64,000 bases of DNA from Bordetella parapertussis (GTDB lineage Bacteria; Pseudomonadota; Gammaproteobacteria; Burkholderiales; Burkholderiaceae_B). The position numbers and the translations under genes were made by a program. Each line of letters begins with the position of its first letter. Within the stretch, counting starts at the first letter, position 1. Below, one piece after another: positions 7,813 to 16,730 of the stretch. Under the pieces are notes generated by a model. The model saw only the letters and a list, made by a program, of their open reading frames with translations. It made no database searches and had not been told where the DNA came from. Location: contig CAMDEF010000012.1 of assembly GCA_945895265.1 (NCBI GenBank), positions 16,747-80,746 on the forward strand. The letters run 5' to 3'.

Positions 7813-9909
7813 ATGACAACGACCGCTGACAATCACCCACTACACGGCCTGTTTGAACCGCAAACGGTCGCAATCTTAGGCGCGTCGTCTAATCCTAACA
7901 AATTAGGCGGCAGGCCAATTCGCTTTTTGCGCGATGGCGGCTTTCAAGGCAAGGTCTACCCTGTCAACAGCCGTAATGCCGAGATCCAAGGCTACCCGGC
8001 GTTTGCCTCGATTAAGGATATCCCGGGCCCCGTCGATCAAGCCATCATCATCTTGCCCGCGACGGCTTGCCAAGCGGCTCTGGAAGAATGCGGCGAAAAA
8101 GGTGTGAAGGTTGTTCAGGTGTTTAGCTCAGGCTTTGCAGAGGTCGGACCTGAGGGTGTGCTCGCACAAAAACAGTTAGTTGCCACCGCCAAGCGTTATG
8201 GAATGAAGCTGCTAGGTCCAAATTGCTTAGGCGTCGTTGGTGTCGTTAATCGCTTCTTTGCGACCTTTTCAACCGCGCTTGAAGCGCTCACCCCCTCGCC
8301 CGGCACGATATCAATCGCCACACAAAGTGGTGCCTTTGGTTCGTGCGCCTACTCGATTGCGATTCAACGCAAAATGGGGCTGAGCCGTATCGTAGCAACA
8401 GGCAACGAAGCCCATATTGATGTGGCTGAGTGTATCGATTATTTTGCGCAAGACCCGGGCACTCAGGTGATCTGTGCCGCGATTGAAGGCTGCCAAGATG
8501 GTAATCGCCTGCGTGCCGCACTTTTGAAAGCAGCGCAAAACAGTAAGCCTGTGATCATCATGAAAGTCGGTACGTCGTCGGTGGGCATTGCCGCTGCGGC
8601 CACGCACACAGGCTCGTTAGCGGGTAACGATGCGATCTACGACGCGATCTTCGCAGAGTGCGGGGCTTGGCGGGCACAGACGATCGAAGAGATGCTTGAT
8701 GTTGCCTATTTTTGTTCGAAATTGCCAGTACCGCAGAATGATCAAGCGGGTATCGTCACCGTCTCGGGCGGTATTGGAATTTTAATGGCCGATGCAGCCG
8801 AAACCCACTCAATTACGCTCCCCGAACTGCCGCCTGTTGCCATACAAAAAATGGTTGAGTTATTACCGTTTGCACCGATTGGCAATCCGCTAGACACCAC
8901 CGCGCAGGTGACAGCAGTCAAAGACGGTACGACGCGCACGATAGAGATCATCTTAACTGAGACCAATTGGTCAACCCTATTTTTATATATGGCTCAAAGT
9001 GCCTGCGCACCCAAGCGCTTTGAACCAATGCGCCATGCTCTGATCGCGCTGAAACAAAGGCATCCAGAGCGCAGCCTGATCTTGATTGGCCCGTCGGATG
9101 ATGCAGTTCGTCTGTCTCTTGAAAATGATGGTTTTATTGTGATGACGGATCCGAGCAGAGCAGTCGTTGCGGCCCATGCGTGTATCGCTATCGCGCAGCG
9201 CCGCAAGCACTTAGTCCCGATTCATCCGCGCCTAGCCACAACACACAAACTACAACAGGTCCAAACTGAGGCCCAAGCCAAACAACTGTTAGCCCAGCAT
9301 GGCCTCCCTATCTTGCAAGAGCGCACTTGTTCCACACGCCATGAAGCGATTGCGGCGGCAAAAGCACTTGGGATGCCGGTGGTTGTCAAAATATTATCGC
9401 CCGATATTCAACATAAAACTGAGATTGGCGGGGTGATTTTAAATCTGACTTCTGACCAAGCGGTTGCCGACGCGTTTGACCTAGTGACCCAACGTGCCCA
9501 GACTACCCAGCCTCAGGCACGTATCGAGGGGGTGTTGGTCTCACAGATGGCAGGCGCTGGGCTTGAAACCATCTTAGGTGTGCACCAAGACCCTGTCTTC
9601 GGCCCAATGATTATGTTTGGCCTAGGCGGCATCTCGGTCGAGCTCTTTAAAGATGTTGCCTTTGCCTCAGCGCCACTTTCGCAAGACTCGGCACAGGCGT
9701 TAATCAAACGGGTTCGTGCTTCAAAACTTTTGGCGGGCTGGCGAGGCCAAGCACCCTATGACCAGCAGGCCTTAGTCGATGCGCTGATCGCACTATCAAA
9801 CTTTGCGCTAACTTATTGCGACCAACTCGAAGGCGTCGACATCAATCCGTTTTTAGTGCAACACACGGGCGCTGTTTGCTTGGATGCTTTGGTTACAATA
9901 CGCACTTGA
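7813..9909 (+). CDS. Acyl-CoA synthetase (ADP-forming), fused alpha-beta form
   Basis: This is a 698-residue acetate--CoA ligase (ADP-forming) family protein, interconverting an acyl-CoA, ADP and phosphate with the acid, CoA and ATP. The N-terminal CoA-binding domain begins VAILGASSNPNKLGG. A succinyl-CoA-ligase-like domain follows, with the conserved ATHTGSLAG whose His (about residue 265) is the phosphorylated one in the family. An ATP-grasp domain fills about residues 470-698 (MPVVVKILSPDIQHKTEIGG). Its position last in the catabolic cluster suggests activation of the imported acid, or energy recovery from its CoA product. No clear ribosome binding site is visible before the ATG. Confidence 0.88.
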   Translation: MTTTADNHPLHGLFEPQTVAILGASSNPNKLGGRPIRFLRDGGFQGKVYPVNSRNAEIQGYPAFASIKDIPGPVDQAIIILPATACQAALEECGEKGVKVVQVFSSGFAEVGPEGVLAQKQLVATAKRYGMKLLGPNCLGVVGVVNRFFATFSTALEALTPSPGTISIATQSGAFGSCAYSIAIQRKMGLSRIVATGNEAHIDVAECIDYFAQDPGTQVICAAIEGCQDGNRLRAALLKAAQNSKPVIIMKVGTSSVGIAAAATHTGSLAGNDAIYDAIFAECGAWRAQTIEEMLDVAYFCSKLPVPQNDQAGIVTVSGGIGILMADAAETHSITLPELPPVAIQKMVELLPFAPIGNPLDTTAQVTAVKDGTTRTIEIILTETNWSTLFLYMAQSACAPKRFEPMRHALIALKQRHPERSLILIGPSDDAVRLSLENDGFIVMTDPSRAVVAAHACIAIAQRRKHLVPIHPRLATTHKLQQVQTEAQAKQLLAQHGLPILQERTCSTRHEAIAAAKALGMPVVVKILSPDIQHKTEIGGVILNLTSDQAVADAFDLVTQRAQTTQPQARIEGVLVSQMAGAGLETILGVHQDPVFGPMIMFGLGGISVELFKDVAFASAPLSQDSAQALIKRVRASKLLAGWRGQAPYDQQALVDALIALSNFALTYCDQLEGVDINPFLVQHTGAVCLDALVTIRT

Positions 9910-9934
9910 ATCAATCGATAAAAAGCGCGCGTCA

Positions 9935-10954
9935 ATGATCCCTTACCCCGAAACACTTTGGCAAATCATTTTGATGGCGCTGCTCTTGATCGCCGCAGTC
10001 CTTAACGCCGTACATCAAGCCGAAGTCATTGCGCACAAAACTGGCGAACCTCTAGGTACGCTTGTGTTAGCGATTTCAGTCACAATTATCGAAGTCGCGC
10101 TCATTGTTTCAATTATGCTGTCGGCAGGTGCCGATGGCGCTTTGATTGCACGCGACTCAGTGTTTGCTGCAGTGATGATCGTGATGAATGGCGTCATTGG
10201 AGTTTCGATTTTTCTAGGTGGTTTGCGGCACCGCATTCTGTCGTTTCGAGTAGAGGGCACAAACTCAAGCCTTGCGGTCTTAATTGCGCTGGCAGTGCTC
10301 ACGTTGGTCATGCCTAATTTCACCACGACCACTCCGGGCCCGACGTTTTCAAATAGTCAATTGATGCTAGCGGGGGTTTTGTCTTTAGTTCTCTATGGCA
10401 CGTTTGTGTTTATTCAAACGGTGCGTCATCGCGACTATTTTTTACCCACACACGACACCGAACTTGTCGACCCTGAGAGCCATGCGCCTGCACCGTCAAA
10501 TACTAAAACACTGATCAGCGTGGTCTTGCTACTGATCTCGTTAGTGGCTGTGGTCGTACTGGCTAAGGCACTCAGCCCCTCAATCGAATCTGCAATCGAT
10601 ACTGTCGGCGCTCCGCGCTCGGTCGTCGGCATTGCTATCGCACTTTTGGTACTACTCCCCGAAGGAGTGGCTGCCACCCGCGCTGCAATGGCAAATCGTC
10701 TTCAAACTAGCCTAAACCTCTCACTTGGTTCGGCGCTTGCCAGTATCGGGCTCACCATCCCGGCAGTCGCTTTTATCTCGATCTCTTTTGATTTGCCGTT
10801 GAGCTTAGGCGTTGATAGTCTGGGCATGACGTTTTTAGCTCTGACCTTTCTACTGAGCCTGCTGACCATCGCCATTGGGCGCGCCACGGTGTTGCAAGGC
10901 GTCGTGCACTTAGTCGTTTTTGCAGCCTATCTGTTTTTAAGCTTGGTACCCTAA
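9935..10954 (+). CDS. ChaA-type sodium-calcium/proton antiporter
   Basis: This is a 339-residue CaCA-superfamily membrane protein with about ten hydrophobic segments and the paired alpha-repeat motifs, the second reading LLPEGVAATRAAMANRLQTS. It would exchange Ca2+, Na+ or K+ for protons at the inner membrane. The frame is open from 9884, but those codons overlap the end of the upstream synthetase gene, so I chose the ATG at 9935 (MIPYPETLWQ). It has no obvious link to the CoA cluster upstream. Confidence 0.82.
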   Translation: MIPYPETLWQIILMALLLIAAVLNAVHQAEVIAHKTGEPLGTLVLAISVTIIEVALIVSIMLSAGADGALIARDSVFAAVMIVMNGVIGVSIFLGGLRHRILSFRVEGTNSSLAVLIALAVLTLVMPNFTTTTPGPTFSNSQLMLAGVLSLVLYGTFVFIQTVRHRDYFLPTHDTELVDPESHAPAPSNTKTLISVVLLLISLVAVVVLAKALSPSIESAIDTVGAPRSVVGIAIALLVLLPEGVAATRAAMANRLQTSLNLSLGSALASIGLTIPAVAFISISFDLPLSLGVDSLGMTFLALTFLLSLLTIAIGRATVLQGVVHLVVFAAYLFLSLVP

Positions 10955-10978
10955 GTCGGCAGCGTCTAAAATAGACAG

Positions 10979-11495
10979 ATGAACACACACGCCAGCACGA
11001 CAAACCCTGAATCTGAAGAGCCAACCCAAGAATCCGACGTCATCCACGAAGCTCGTCTGTGGGCACAAAAGGGCTGGACAGCGCGGGTGATAAAAAATGA
11101 AGACGACGATGGTTGGGCCGTTGAGATGACCCCTGATGGTCAGGCTGAGCCCGCCTTGACCGGTCCTTGGACCATGGGGCCGCGATAAAAAGAACCCCAA
11201 GCCTTTAGATATCAACGCCTTTAACACGCTGGTTAAAACCGCGTCTGAGGTGGTGCGCCGTCACGAACAACACCTGCAAGCCACACTTCACAAAAAACTG
11301 ACAGTCACTGCCAACAATCAACAGATCACTGTGGCCTTGGATATCGTCTTAGACGAAGACGATCCGCACGCACTCTTAAGCGCCACAGATCTTGATGGGA
11401 ATGAGTTGGCGCAAATCAAAGTTAAACCTGATTTCAAACTCAACTCAAACAGCGCCCACGCGTGGATTGACAGCGAGTACGCTAAGCCGAAGTAA
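10979..11495 (+). pseudogene. Conserved hypothetical protein, interrupted by a one-base frameshift
   Basis: Two short frames appear to be halves of one conserved protein. The first (10979-11188) ends WTARVIKNEDDDGWAVEM, then GPWTMGPR. The second continues in another frame as RDKKNPKPLDINAFNTLVKT and runs to 11495. Removing one base from GGGGCC at 11177-11181 gives the continuous junction GPWTMGRDKKNPKPLD and a protein of about 171 residues, with 517 bases reducing to exactly 172 codons. From memory, Burkholderiales carry an uncharacterised protein of this kind; I know no function. It is soluble, acidic and without a signal peptide. Confidence 0.72.
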
Positions 11496-11507
11496 CTCGG
11501 CAATCAC

Positions 11508-11536
11508 GAGCGCTTTGTTGGGTGAACAAAGCGCTC
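11508..11536. terminator. Bidirectional stem-loop between convergent genes
   Basis: GAGCGCTTTGTT and AACAAAGCGCTC form a perfect 12-bp stem around GGGTG. It lies 12 bases after the conserved-hypothetical stop and 18 before the carbonic anhydrase stop, so it can serve both directions. It has no strong T run. Confidence 0.6.
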
Positions 11537-11554
11537 GCAAGAGACTGAGGCAAA

Positions 11555-12124
11555 TTAGCTAAACAGTTCAACTTTGCCATCAAGAGCCATCAAACCCAAT
11601 TGGCTTCCTAGTTTGGGTTGGCGCTTGGCCAACTCTGCCTTGAAAGTCAGTAACGCATTTTTATGTGTTTGGGTCTCTGCGGCGGGTGTCGCAACAGACG
11701 CTTCGCCATAAGCAATTTTTGCAGCACCACAATCACGATGATTCACAACAATCACTTGCTTGATATTGTGCAACTGAATCGAAGCCGCGAGATTTTCCCA
11801 GAAGGTTTCTTGCCAGGCTTTGAAGGCCGGTGCAACGACGCCAATTGAGGCACCTGCAACAGTGAAAGCACTGTACTTGTCAGCCAAGCCATCTTTGACT
11901 TGACGATCAAACACAGGCTTTTGAAAACGTGGGTCGATACAGGACAACAACATTGCTTCGTAGTTACCGGAAGCGGCAAACGATAACTGAGGTGCCAGGA
12001 AGGCGGCCAAGCCAACGCCCGCGGCACCACGTAAAAAATCACGTCGGCTATGCGCAGGCGACAACATGTCTGCACAGCAAGCGCAAGACAGACCAGAATA
12101 GGAAGATGAGTTCGACGATGACAT
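11555..12124 (-). CDS. Tat-exported beta-type carbonic anhydrase-like protein
   Basis: This 189-residue protein has a twin-arginine signal (SRRDFLRGAAGVGLAAFLAP, about residues 27-46), so it should be exported folded to the periplasm. The mature part carries the beta-carbonic anhydrase zinc ligands: Cys with the Asp-Arg dyad in LLSCIDPRF, then His and Cys in VVNHRDCGAAKI. The mature domain (about 140 residues) is shorter than typical beta enzymes of about 200. The likely reaction is CO2 hydration. The N-terminus before the Tat motif contains a CACC cluster of unknown meaning. It is monocistronic, convergent with the preceding gene. Confidence 0.82.
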   Translation of the reverse strand: MSSSNSSSYSGLSCACCADMLSPAHSRRDFLRGAAGVGLAAFLAPQLSFAASGNYEAMLLSCIDPRFQKPVFDRQVKDGLADKYSAFTVAGASIGVVAPAFKAWQETFWENLAASIQLHNIKQVIVVNHRDCGAAKIAYGEASVATPAAETQTHKNALLTFKAELAKRQPKLGSQLGLMALDGKVELFS

Positions 12125-12310
12125 AAAAAACCTCTAAGAAAAGGAATCAGACCAGAGAGAGCATAGTACCGAATAAGATTAACCATTAAGACGAACTGAA
12201 TACAACCCCGAGGAGCGCAGAAACCAAGAATAAGCAATAGATGTGAGGATTTGTGATGATTTATGTCATGGGGCTCGTCGCGCAGACCCCGCAAGTCACA
12301 TCAACCCGCG

Positions 12311-13129
12311 TTAATCGTCAGCACCACAAATTAACCTTAGATAGTGCTGCAACCCTTTGCCCTGATCCCACTGGCGCGCATACCCAAGCGACACTTCTTC
12401 AAACCTCACGCCGTCACGCCAATCGGTGTGGCGCACGTGCAGGTGGCCGCTCACGGCAACGTCTGCACGAAAGCGCACATGCCAATCATGCGTACGTCGC
12501 GTGCCGCACCAAGGGGTAAAACGCGGCACGCGTGGGATGCGAACCAAGTCTTCGCGCAGCGGAAAATGGCTCACTAAAATCGTACGCGCCGTCGGGGCAA
12601 GCTCACGCTCAAAGCGCGCCTCTGCCGCATCGCAAAGTGTTGCGTTCCATTGATCCATTGTCTTCATGACACCAGGCTTGATCGCGATTTCATCGGTGCA
12701 CACATTATCGATTTCAGCAGCCCACTCGACCACATCCTCTCGACTGACATGGTCAGGCCGAAAACTATAGTCGTACAACGTGAATAACGGCACGATCACT
12801 GCACCTGTTGGCGGAAACACTACCCACGGGTCCTCAGGCGTCACCACCCCAAAACGCCTGGCTGCATGCACAAGTTCAGCATATTTCTTTGGGCTCGTCA
12901 TGACCTCTCGACGTCGATCAACAAGCCATAGCTCGTGGTTACCAGGCACCCAAAACACTTTTGCAAATTTTTGAGTGCACAACATAAAGGCTTCAATCAG
13001 GAGCTCAGTGCTTTCACAAATGTCACCCGCTAAGATCAACCAGTCAGCAGGATGGGCAGGCAAGGCGCGCAAACCTTGGCGGTTAGATTCAACACCAAGA
13101 TGTAAATCGGAAATTGCCCAAAGTTTCAT
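12311..13129 (-). CDS. Metallophosphoesterase (calcineurin-like)
   Basis: This 272-residue protein has the five metallophosphoesterase blocks: ISDLHLGV at the N-terminus, GDICE, PGNHELW, SHFPLRED and SGHLHVRHTDW. These bind two metal ions, and family members cleave phosphoesters or phosphoanhydrides; the substrate is not predictable. No signal peptide, so cytoplasmic. The 186 bases between this gene and the carbonic anhydrase hold no gene that I see. A direct repeat duplicates the region around its start codon. Confidence 0.85.
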   Translation of the reverse strand: MKLWAISDLHLGVESNRQGLRALPAHPADWLILAGDICESTELLIEAFMLCTQKFAKVFWVPGNHELWLVDRRREVMTSPKKYAELVHAARRFGVVTPEDPWVVFPPTGAVIVPLFTLYDYSFRPDHVSREDVVEWAAEIDNVCTDEIAIKPGVMKTMDQWNATLCDAAEARFERELAPTARTILVSHFPLREDLVRIPRVPRFTPWCGTRRTHDWHVRFRADVAVSGHLHVRHTDWRDGVRFEEVSLGYARQWDQGKGLQHYLRLICGADD

Positions 13130-13195
13130 TGTTTATTGGCTAGAAAATTTCATGGCGCAGTGGCTATAGACTGTCATTGTTTATCTGCTAAAAAA
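13127..13195. repeat. Direct repeat around a translation start
   Basis: CATTGTTTATTGGCTAGAAAA (13127-13147) recurs as CATTGTTTATCTGCTAAAAAA (13175-13195), 48 bases apart. On the minus strand each copy gives AATAAACAATG or GATAAACAATG. The copy at 13127-13129 is the start codon of the phosphoesterase. The upstream copy is in frame but meets a TAA within 14 codons. The rest of the spacer to 13371 is A/T-rich and holds no gene that I see. Confidence 0.6.
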
Positions 13196-13371
13196 ACGAA
13201 CCAAAATCGATCAAATCGCACACAATCCACTTGACGCTGTTGATTTTCGCATAGGACAGAGCCCACTGCCCTTCTTGCCGGCAACAGCCTGCTCTAGTAA
13301 CCTGTGGAAAACAATCCCAAGCGCTGTTGACCTTTACCCCAACCCCTTACGAAAAATGGCCGTAGCTTCAC

Positions 13372-14352
13372 ATGGTTTTCACCACAACACGTCACGAAAA
13401 GAATATTGATGTCGTTGCGCTGGGCGAGGCCATGGTTGAATTCAACCAAACCTCACCTACCCAACCTCAATATTTGCAAGGCTTTGGCGGCGACACCAGT
13501 AATGCGGTGATTGCAGCCGCGCGTGCTGGGGTGCGCACCGTTTACCTGACCCGCTTAGGCGATGATCTCTTTGCGCAACAACTGCGTCAACTTTGGCAAA
13601 CAGAAGGTGTCAACACAGAAGGTCTCGAACTAGATACGCATGCGCCTACCGGCATTTATTTTGTGACCCATGGCCCAGAAGGCCACGCCTTCAGCTACCG
13701 GCGCGCAGAATCGGCCGCCAGCAAAATGAACGTCAACTGGCTCTCGGGCACTCCTGCTGCGATCATCGGGCGCGCAAAATGGCTGCACGTATCCGGCATA
13801 TCGCTGGCGATTTCTGAACAAGCCTGTAATACCGTGTTTGCTGCGCTCGACATTGCGCGACGCTCTCGTACCTTGGTGTCCTTTGATTCAAATCTCAGGC
13901 TTAAGCTTTGGTCGATTGAGCGCGCGCGCATTCATATCGCGAATACAGTCAGTCGCTGTGATTTGTTTTTGCCCAGCCTCGAGGACATGACCAGACTCAC
14001 TGGGTTAACTGACCCAGAAGCCATCACGCGTTGGTCGCACGATCAAGGGGCATCCCGCGTCGTGCTTAAACTTGGCGCACAAGGTGCGTTAGTCAGTGAG
14101 CAACGCCTGCCAGCCAGTAAGACTGGTCGGCCTAAATATGACTCAGTATTCATCCCCGGTCGTGCTGTCAGTATGGTTGATGCCACTGGCGCGGGCGATT
14201 GTTTTTGCGGCAACATCCTAGCCAGACTATCGCTAGGGGATGACTTAGTCACGGCAGCCCGCTATGCCAACACTGCAGCCTCTATAGCGGTACAAAACTG
14301 GGGCGCCGTCGCTTGCTTGCCAACTGCGCAACAAGTACAAGCCGCCGTGTAA
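13372..14352 (+). CDS. kdgK: 2-keto-3-deoxygluconate kinase (PfkB family)
   Basis: This 326-residue ribokinase/PfkB sugar kinase most likely phosphorylates 2-keto-3-deoxygluconate to KDPG. Near the N-terminus is VVALGEAMVEFNQ, then GGDTSNAVIAAARAG; the C-terminal PfkB signature is MVDATGAGDCFCGNILARL with the catalytic Asp in GAGD. Length and the opening GEAMVEF match KDG kinases. It converges on the KDPG aldolase gene, the next enzyme in the route, which supports the substrate call. The KDG could come from the UxaA/GarD-type dehydratase at 60.9 kb. Confidence 0.82.
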   Translation: MVFTTTRHEKNIDVVALGEAMVEFNQTSPTQPQYLQGFGGDTSNAVIAAARAGVRTVYLTRLGDDLFAQQLRQLWQTEGVNTEGLELDTHAPTGIYFVTHGPEGHAFSYRRAESAASKMNVNWLSGTPAAIIGRAKWLHVSGISLAISEQACNTVFAALDIARRSRTLVSFDSNLRLKLWSIERARIHIANTVSRCDLFLPSLEDMTRLTGLTDPEAITRWSHDQGASRVVLKLGAQGALVSEQRLPASKTGRPKYDSVFIPGRAVSMVDATGAGDCFCGNILARLSLGDDLVTAARYANTAASIAVQNWGAVACLPTAQQVQAAV

Positions 14353-14426
14353 CCGGGTGACAGCTCGCGGTCTCAGACACAAGCGCAGCACAACCCTAGC
14401 ATCATCACTTCAAAAAACACCAGCAC

Positions 14427-15095
14427 TTAGCCGGGATGAGACACACTGTTTTGCGAACCTAGCTTAGCCGTTTGGCGCGCCAAGGTTTCGATGCGCGCGT
14501 AATCAGCCTGAACCAAAGCCTCTGCCGGCACTAACCAAGACCCGCCCACACAGGCCACATTAGGCAAGGCTAAAAACTCACCTGCGTTTTGCGCTGTGAT
14601 CCCGCCAGTTGGGCAAAATTGAATGTGCGAGAAAGGGCCATACAACGCTTTGAGCATCGCCACACCGCCTGCCTGCATTGCCGGAAAAAACTTCAATTCG
14701 GTATAACCATCGTGTTGAGCCTGCATGATTTCGCTGGCGGTGGCGACGCCCGGCAGTAACGGCAACACACGGTCGCGGCAAGCAGCCCCCAATTGCGTCG
14801 TATACCCAGGGCTAACGGCAAACCGAGCACCTGCTTCAAGGCAGGCATCAACGTCGCGCGCATGACATACCGTGCCCGCCCCCACAATCGCCTCAGGCAC
14901 CTCGGCTCGAATGACGCGCATACACTCTAGTGCAACAGACGTGCGCAAGGTGATCTCTAGCATCCGGATACCACCTGCCATCAAGGCGCGCGCAAGTGGC
15001 ACGGCATGCGCGACATCATGCAAGACGATCACCGGAATCACCGGTGCATCTTGCATCACTTGTTTAGCCGTCAACGAAACAAAAGACTGTGCCAT
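14427..15095 (-). CDS. eda: KDPG/KHG aldolase
   Basis: This 222-residue aldolase cleaves 2-keto-3-deoxy-6-phosphogluconate to pyruvate and glyceraldehyde 3-phosphate (and 4-hydroxy-2-oxoglutarate in bifunctional members). The Schiff-base lysine lies in TELKFFPAMQAGG, the general-base Glu in MLEITLRTSVALE, and the phosphate-binding GGIT in FCPTGGITAQN. Length matches E. coli Eda (213). It is convergent with the KDG kinase gene, 74 bases apart, together forming the lower Entner-Doudoroff steps. No 6-phosphogluconate dehydratase is in the window. Confidence 0.9.
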   Translation of the reverse strand: MAQSFVSLTAKQVMQDAPVIPVIVLHDVAHAVPLARALMAGGIRMLEITLRTSVALECMRVIRAEVPEAIVGAGTVCHARDVDACLEAGARFAVSPGYTTQLGAACRDRVLPLLPGVATASEIMQAQHDGYTELKFFPAMQAGGVAMLKALYGPFSHIQFCPTGGITAQNAGEFLALPNVACVGGSWLVPAEALVQADYARIETLARQTAKLGSQNSVSHPG

Positions 15096-15195
15096 TTAAC
15101 CTTCCTGTCTTGCTGACTATCTCCAGTCGCTTGTCACCAACACGCTCAGCGGTTTAACGCTTGGTAACATTCAAAGCCTTTGAACAAAAATCGTC

Positions 15196-16203
15196 TCATT
15201 CAACGATCTTGCTGTCACCTGACTCAGTCACCTTTCGTGACAAACCTTTAGGCAGAGGAAACGAAACATTTTCGTGCAAGCCTGGCATAGTGCGCACCGA
15301 AATCGCGCCCAAAGACTTCAAGCGTTCAATGACTTGCTGCACCAACAGTTCAGGCGCCGAGGCACCTGCTGTAATCCCTATACGACTACGACCAACCAGC
15401 CAGGCTGGGTCAATCGCCTCTGCACCATCAATCAGATAGGCTGGTATCCCTTTACGCTCGGCGACTTCGCGCAATCGATTTGAATTTGAACTGTTTGCGC
15501 TGCCTACCACCAAGACAAGATCAGACTCTGGGGCCAGCACCTTGACAGCATCTTGACGATTTTGCGTGGCGTAGCAGATATCACTTTTTTTAGGCTCAAC
15601 GATTAAGGGGTATTTTGTGCGTAACGCTGTGGCGACCGCCGCCGCATCATCGACAGACAGCGTGGTTTGGGTCACAAACGCCAGTTGCGCAGGGTTGGTC
15701 ACTTGCAACGCCAATACGTCTTCTACGGTTTCAACCAGAAACATCCCATCTTTCGCCTGACCGATCGTGCCCTCAACCTCAGGGTGCCCCTTATGGCCAA
15801 TCATGATGATTTCTCGTCCAGCCGCGCGCATGCGTTCGACCTCAATGTGCACCTTGGTGACTAGTGGGCAAGTTGCGTCAAACACCTGCAAGCCTCGATG
15901 CTCTGCGTCTTGGCGCACAGCTTTTGACACGCCATGCGCCGAAAACACCACAATGCCGCCTGGCGGCACTTGCTCAAGCTCGTCAATAAACACGGCGCCT
16001 TTGGTACGCAAATCTTCAACCACATAGCGGTTGTGGACGATTTCGTGTCGAACATAAATCGGTGCGCCATGCAGCTCGAGCGCGCGTTCAACGATATCGA
16101 TCGCACGATCAACACCTGCACAAAAACCCCGAGGCTGGGCTAGCAAAATTTCAGCGTTTTGGCTGGGTAGATTTTTTAGATCGACGCTTGAGACCACTGT
16201 CAT
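15196..16203 (-). CDS. ispH: 4-hydroxy-3-methylbut-2-enyl diphosphate reductase
   Basis: This is the last enzyme of the MEP isoprenoid pathway, reducing HMBPP to IPP and DMAPP with a 4Fe-4S cluster. The three cluster cysteines are in [26 protein letters not shown] and [10 protein letters not shown]; substrate-binding motifs [21 protein letters not shown] and [12 protein letters not shown] are present. The frame opens with GTG-ATG; the ATG at 16203 overlaps the fkpB stop (TGATG), so I chose it, giving 335 residues. Transcribed with fkpB, the usual order in beta- and gammaproteobacteria. Confidence 0.95.
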   Translation of the reverse strand: MTVVSSVDLKNLPSQNAEILLAQPRGFCAGVDRAIDIVERALELHGAPIYVRHEIVHNRYVVEDLRTKGAVFIDELEQVPPGGIVVFSAHGVSKAVRQDAEHRGLQVFDATCPLVTKVHIEVERMRAAGREIIMIGHKGHPEVEGTIGQAKDGMFLVETVEDVLALQVTNPAQLAFVTQTTLSVDDAAAVATALRTKYPLIVEPKKSDICYATQNRQDAVKVLAPESDLVLVVGSANSSNSNRLREVAERKGIPAYLIDGAEAIDPAWLVGRSRIGITAGASAPELLVQQVIERLKSLGAISVRTMPGLHENVSFPLPKGLSRKVTESGDSKIVE

Positions 16204-16679
16204 CACAACACCCCTAGCAAATCGATATCCACACGCAGAGTGATCCCAGCCAAAGGATGGTTGAAATCGAATAAAGCACTGTCATCACCAAGTTCTTTCA
16301 ACACGCCTGAGTAGCGCCCGCCGTTCGGCGCAGTGAACTCAACCATGTCCCCTGGGGTAAAGCCCGCATCAGAGCCTGCATTCTCAGTGAGCATCGCGCG
16401 CGACACACGCTGAAGCAAGTCAGGATTGCGGTCGCCATACGCGTCTTGAGGTTTCAAGGTGTAGCTAAAACAATCGCCCTCAGGGCGCCCCAGCAAAGGG
16501 GTCTCCATACCGGGCGACCATTGCCCACCACCGAGTTGCAAGGTCGCTGGACGACCCGTAAAGGTATCCATAAACGTCGAGCCTGCGGCGGGGCCGCTTT
16601 CAAGAACGATGCGATAGTGCAAGGTCAGGTAAGAATCCGCACGGACAACGGGCGGCGCGTTTGTAGTTTGATCAGTCAA
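16203..16679 (-). CDS. fkpB: FKBP-type peptidyl-prolyl isomerase SlpA/FkpB
   Basis: This 158-residue SlpA-type prolyl isomerase has an FKBP domain interrupted by an insert-in-flap chaperone domain: [44 protein letters not shown], then [13 protein letters not shown]. It begins with TTG at 16679 and its stop overlaps the ispH start. The fkpB-ispH pairing is conserved in proteobacteria. The gene is divergent from radC and only about 50 bases away. Confidence 0.9.
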   Translation of the reverse strand: MTDQTTNAPPVVRADSYLTLHYRIVLESGPAAGSTFMDTFTGRPATLQLGGGQWSPGMETPLLGRPEGDCFSYTLKPQDAYGDRNPDLLQRVSRAMLTENAGSDAGFTPGDMVEFTAPNGGRYSGVLKELGDDSALFDFNHPLAGITLRVDIDLLGVL

Positions 16680-16730
16680 AATCTGTCACCGTATCAGGCT
16701 TGGCAAAACGCCTATTTTAGAGCCTTCGAG

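Noticed and set aside
8958..8975. GACCAATTGGTC palindrome containing ATTGGTCA inside the ADP-forming synthetase gene
   Set aside because: It lies well inside coding sequence and the 8-mer is expected by chance about twice per window of this size; not counted as an operator.
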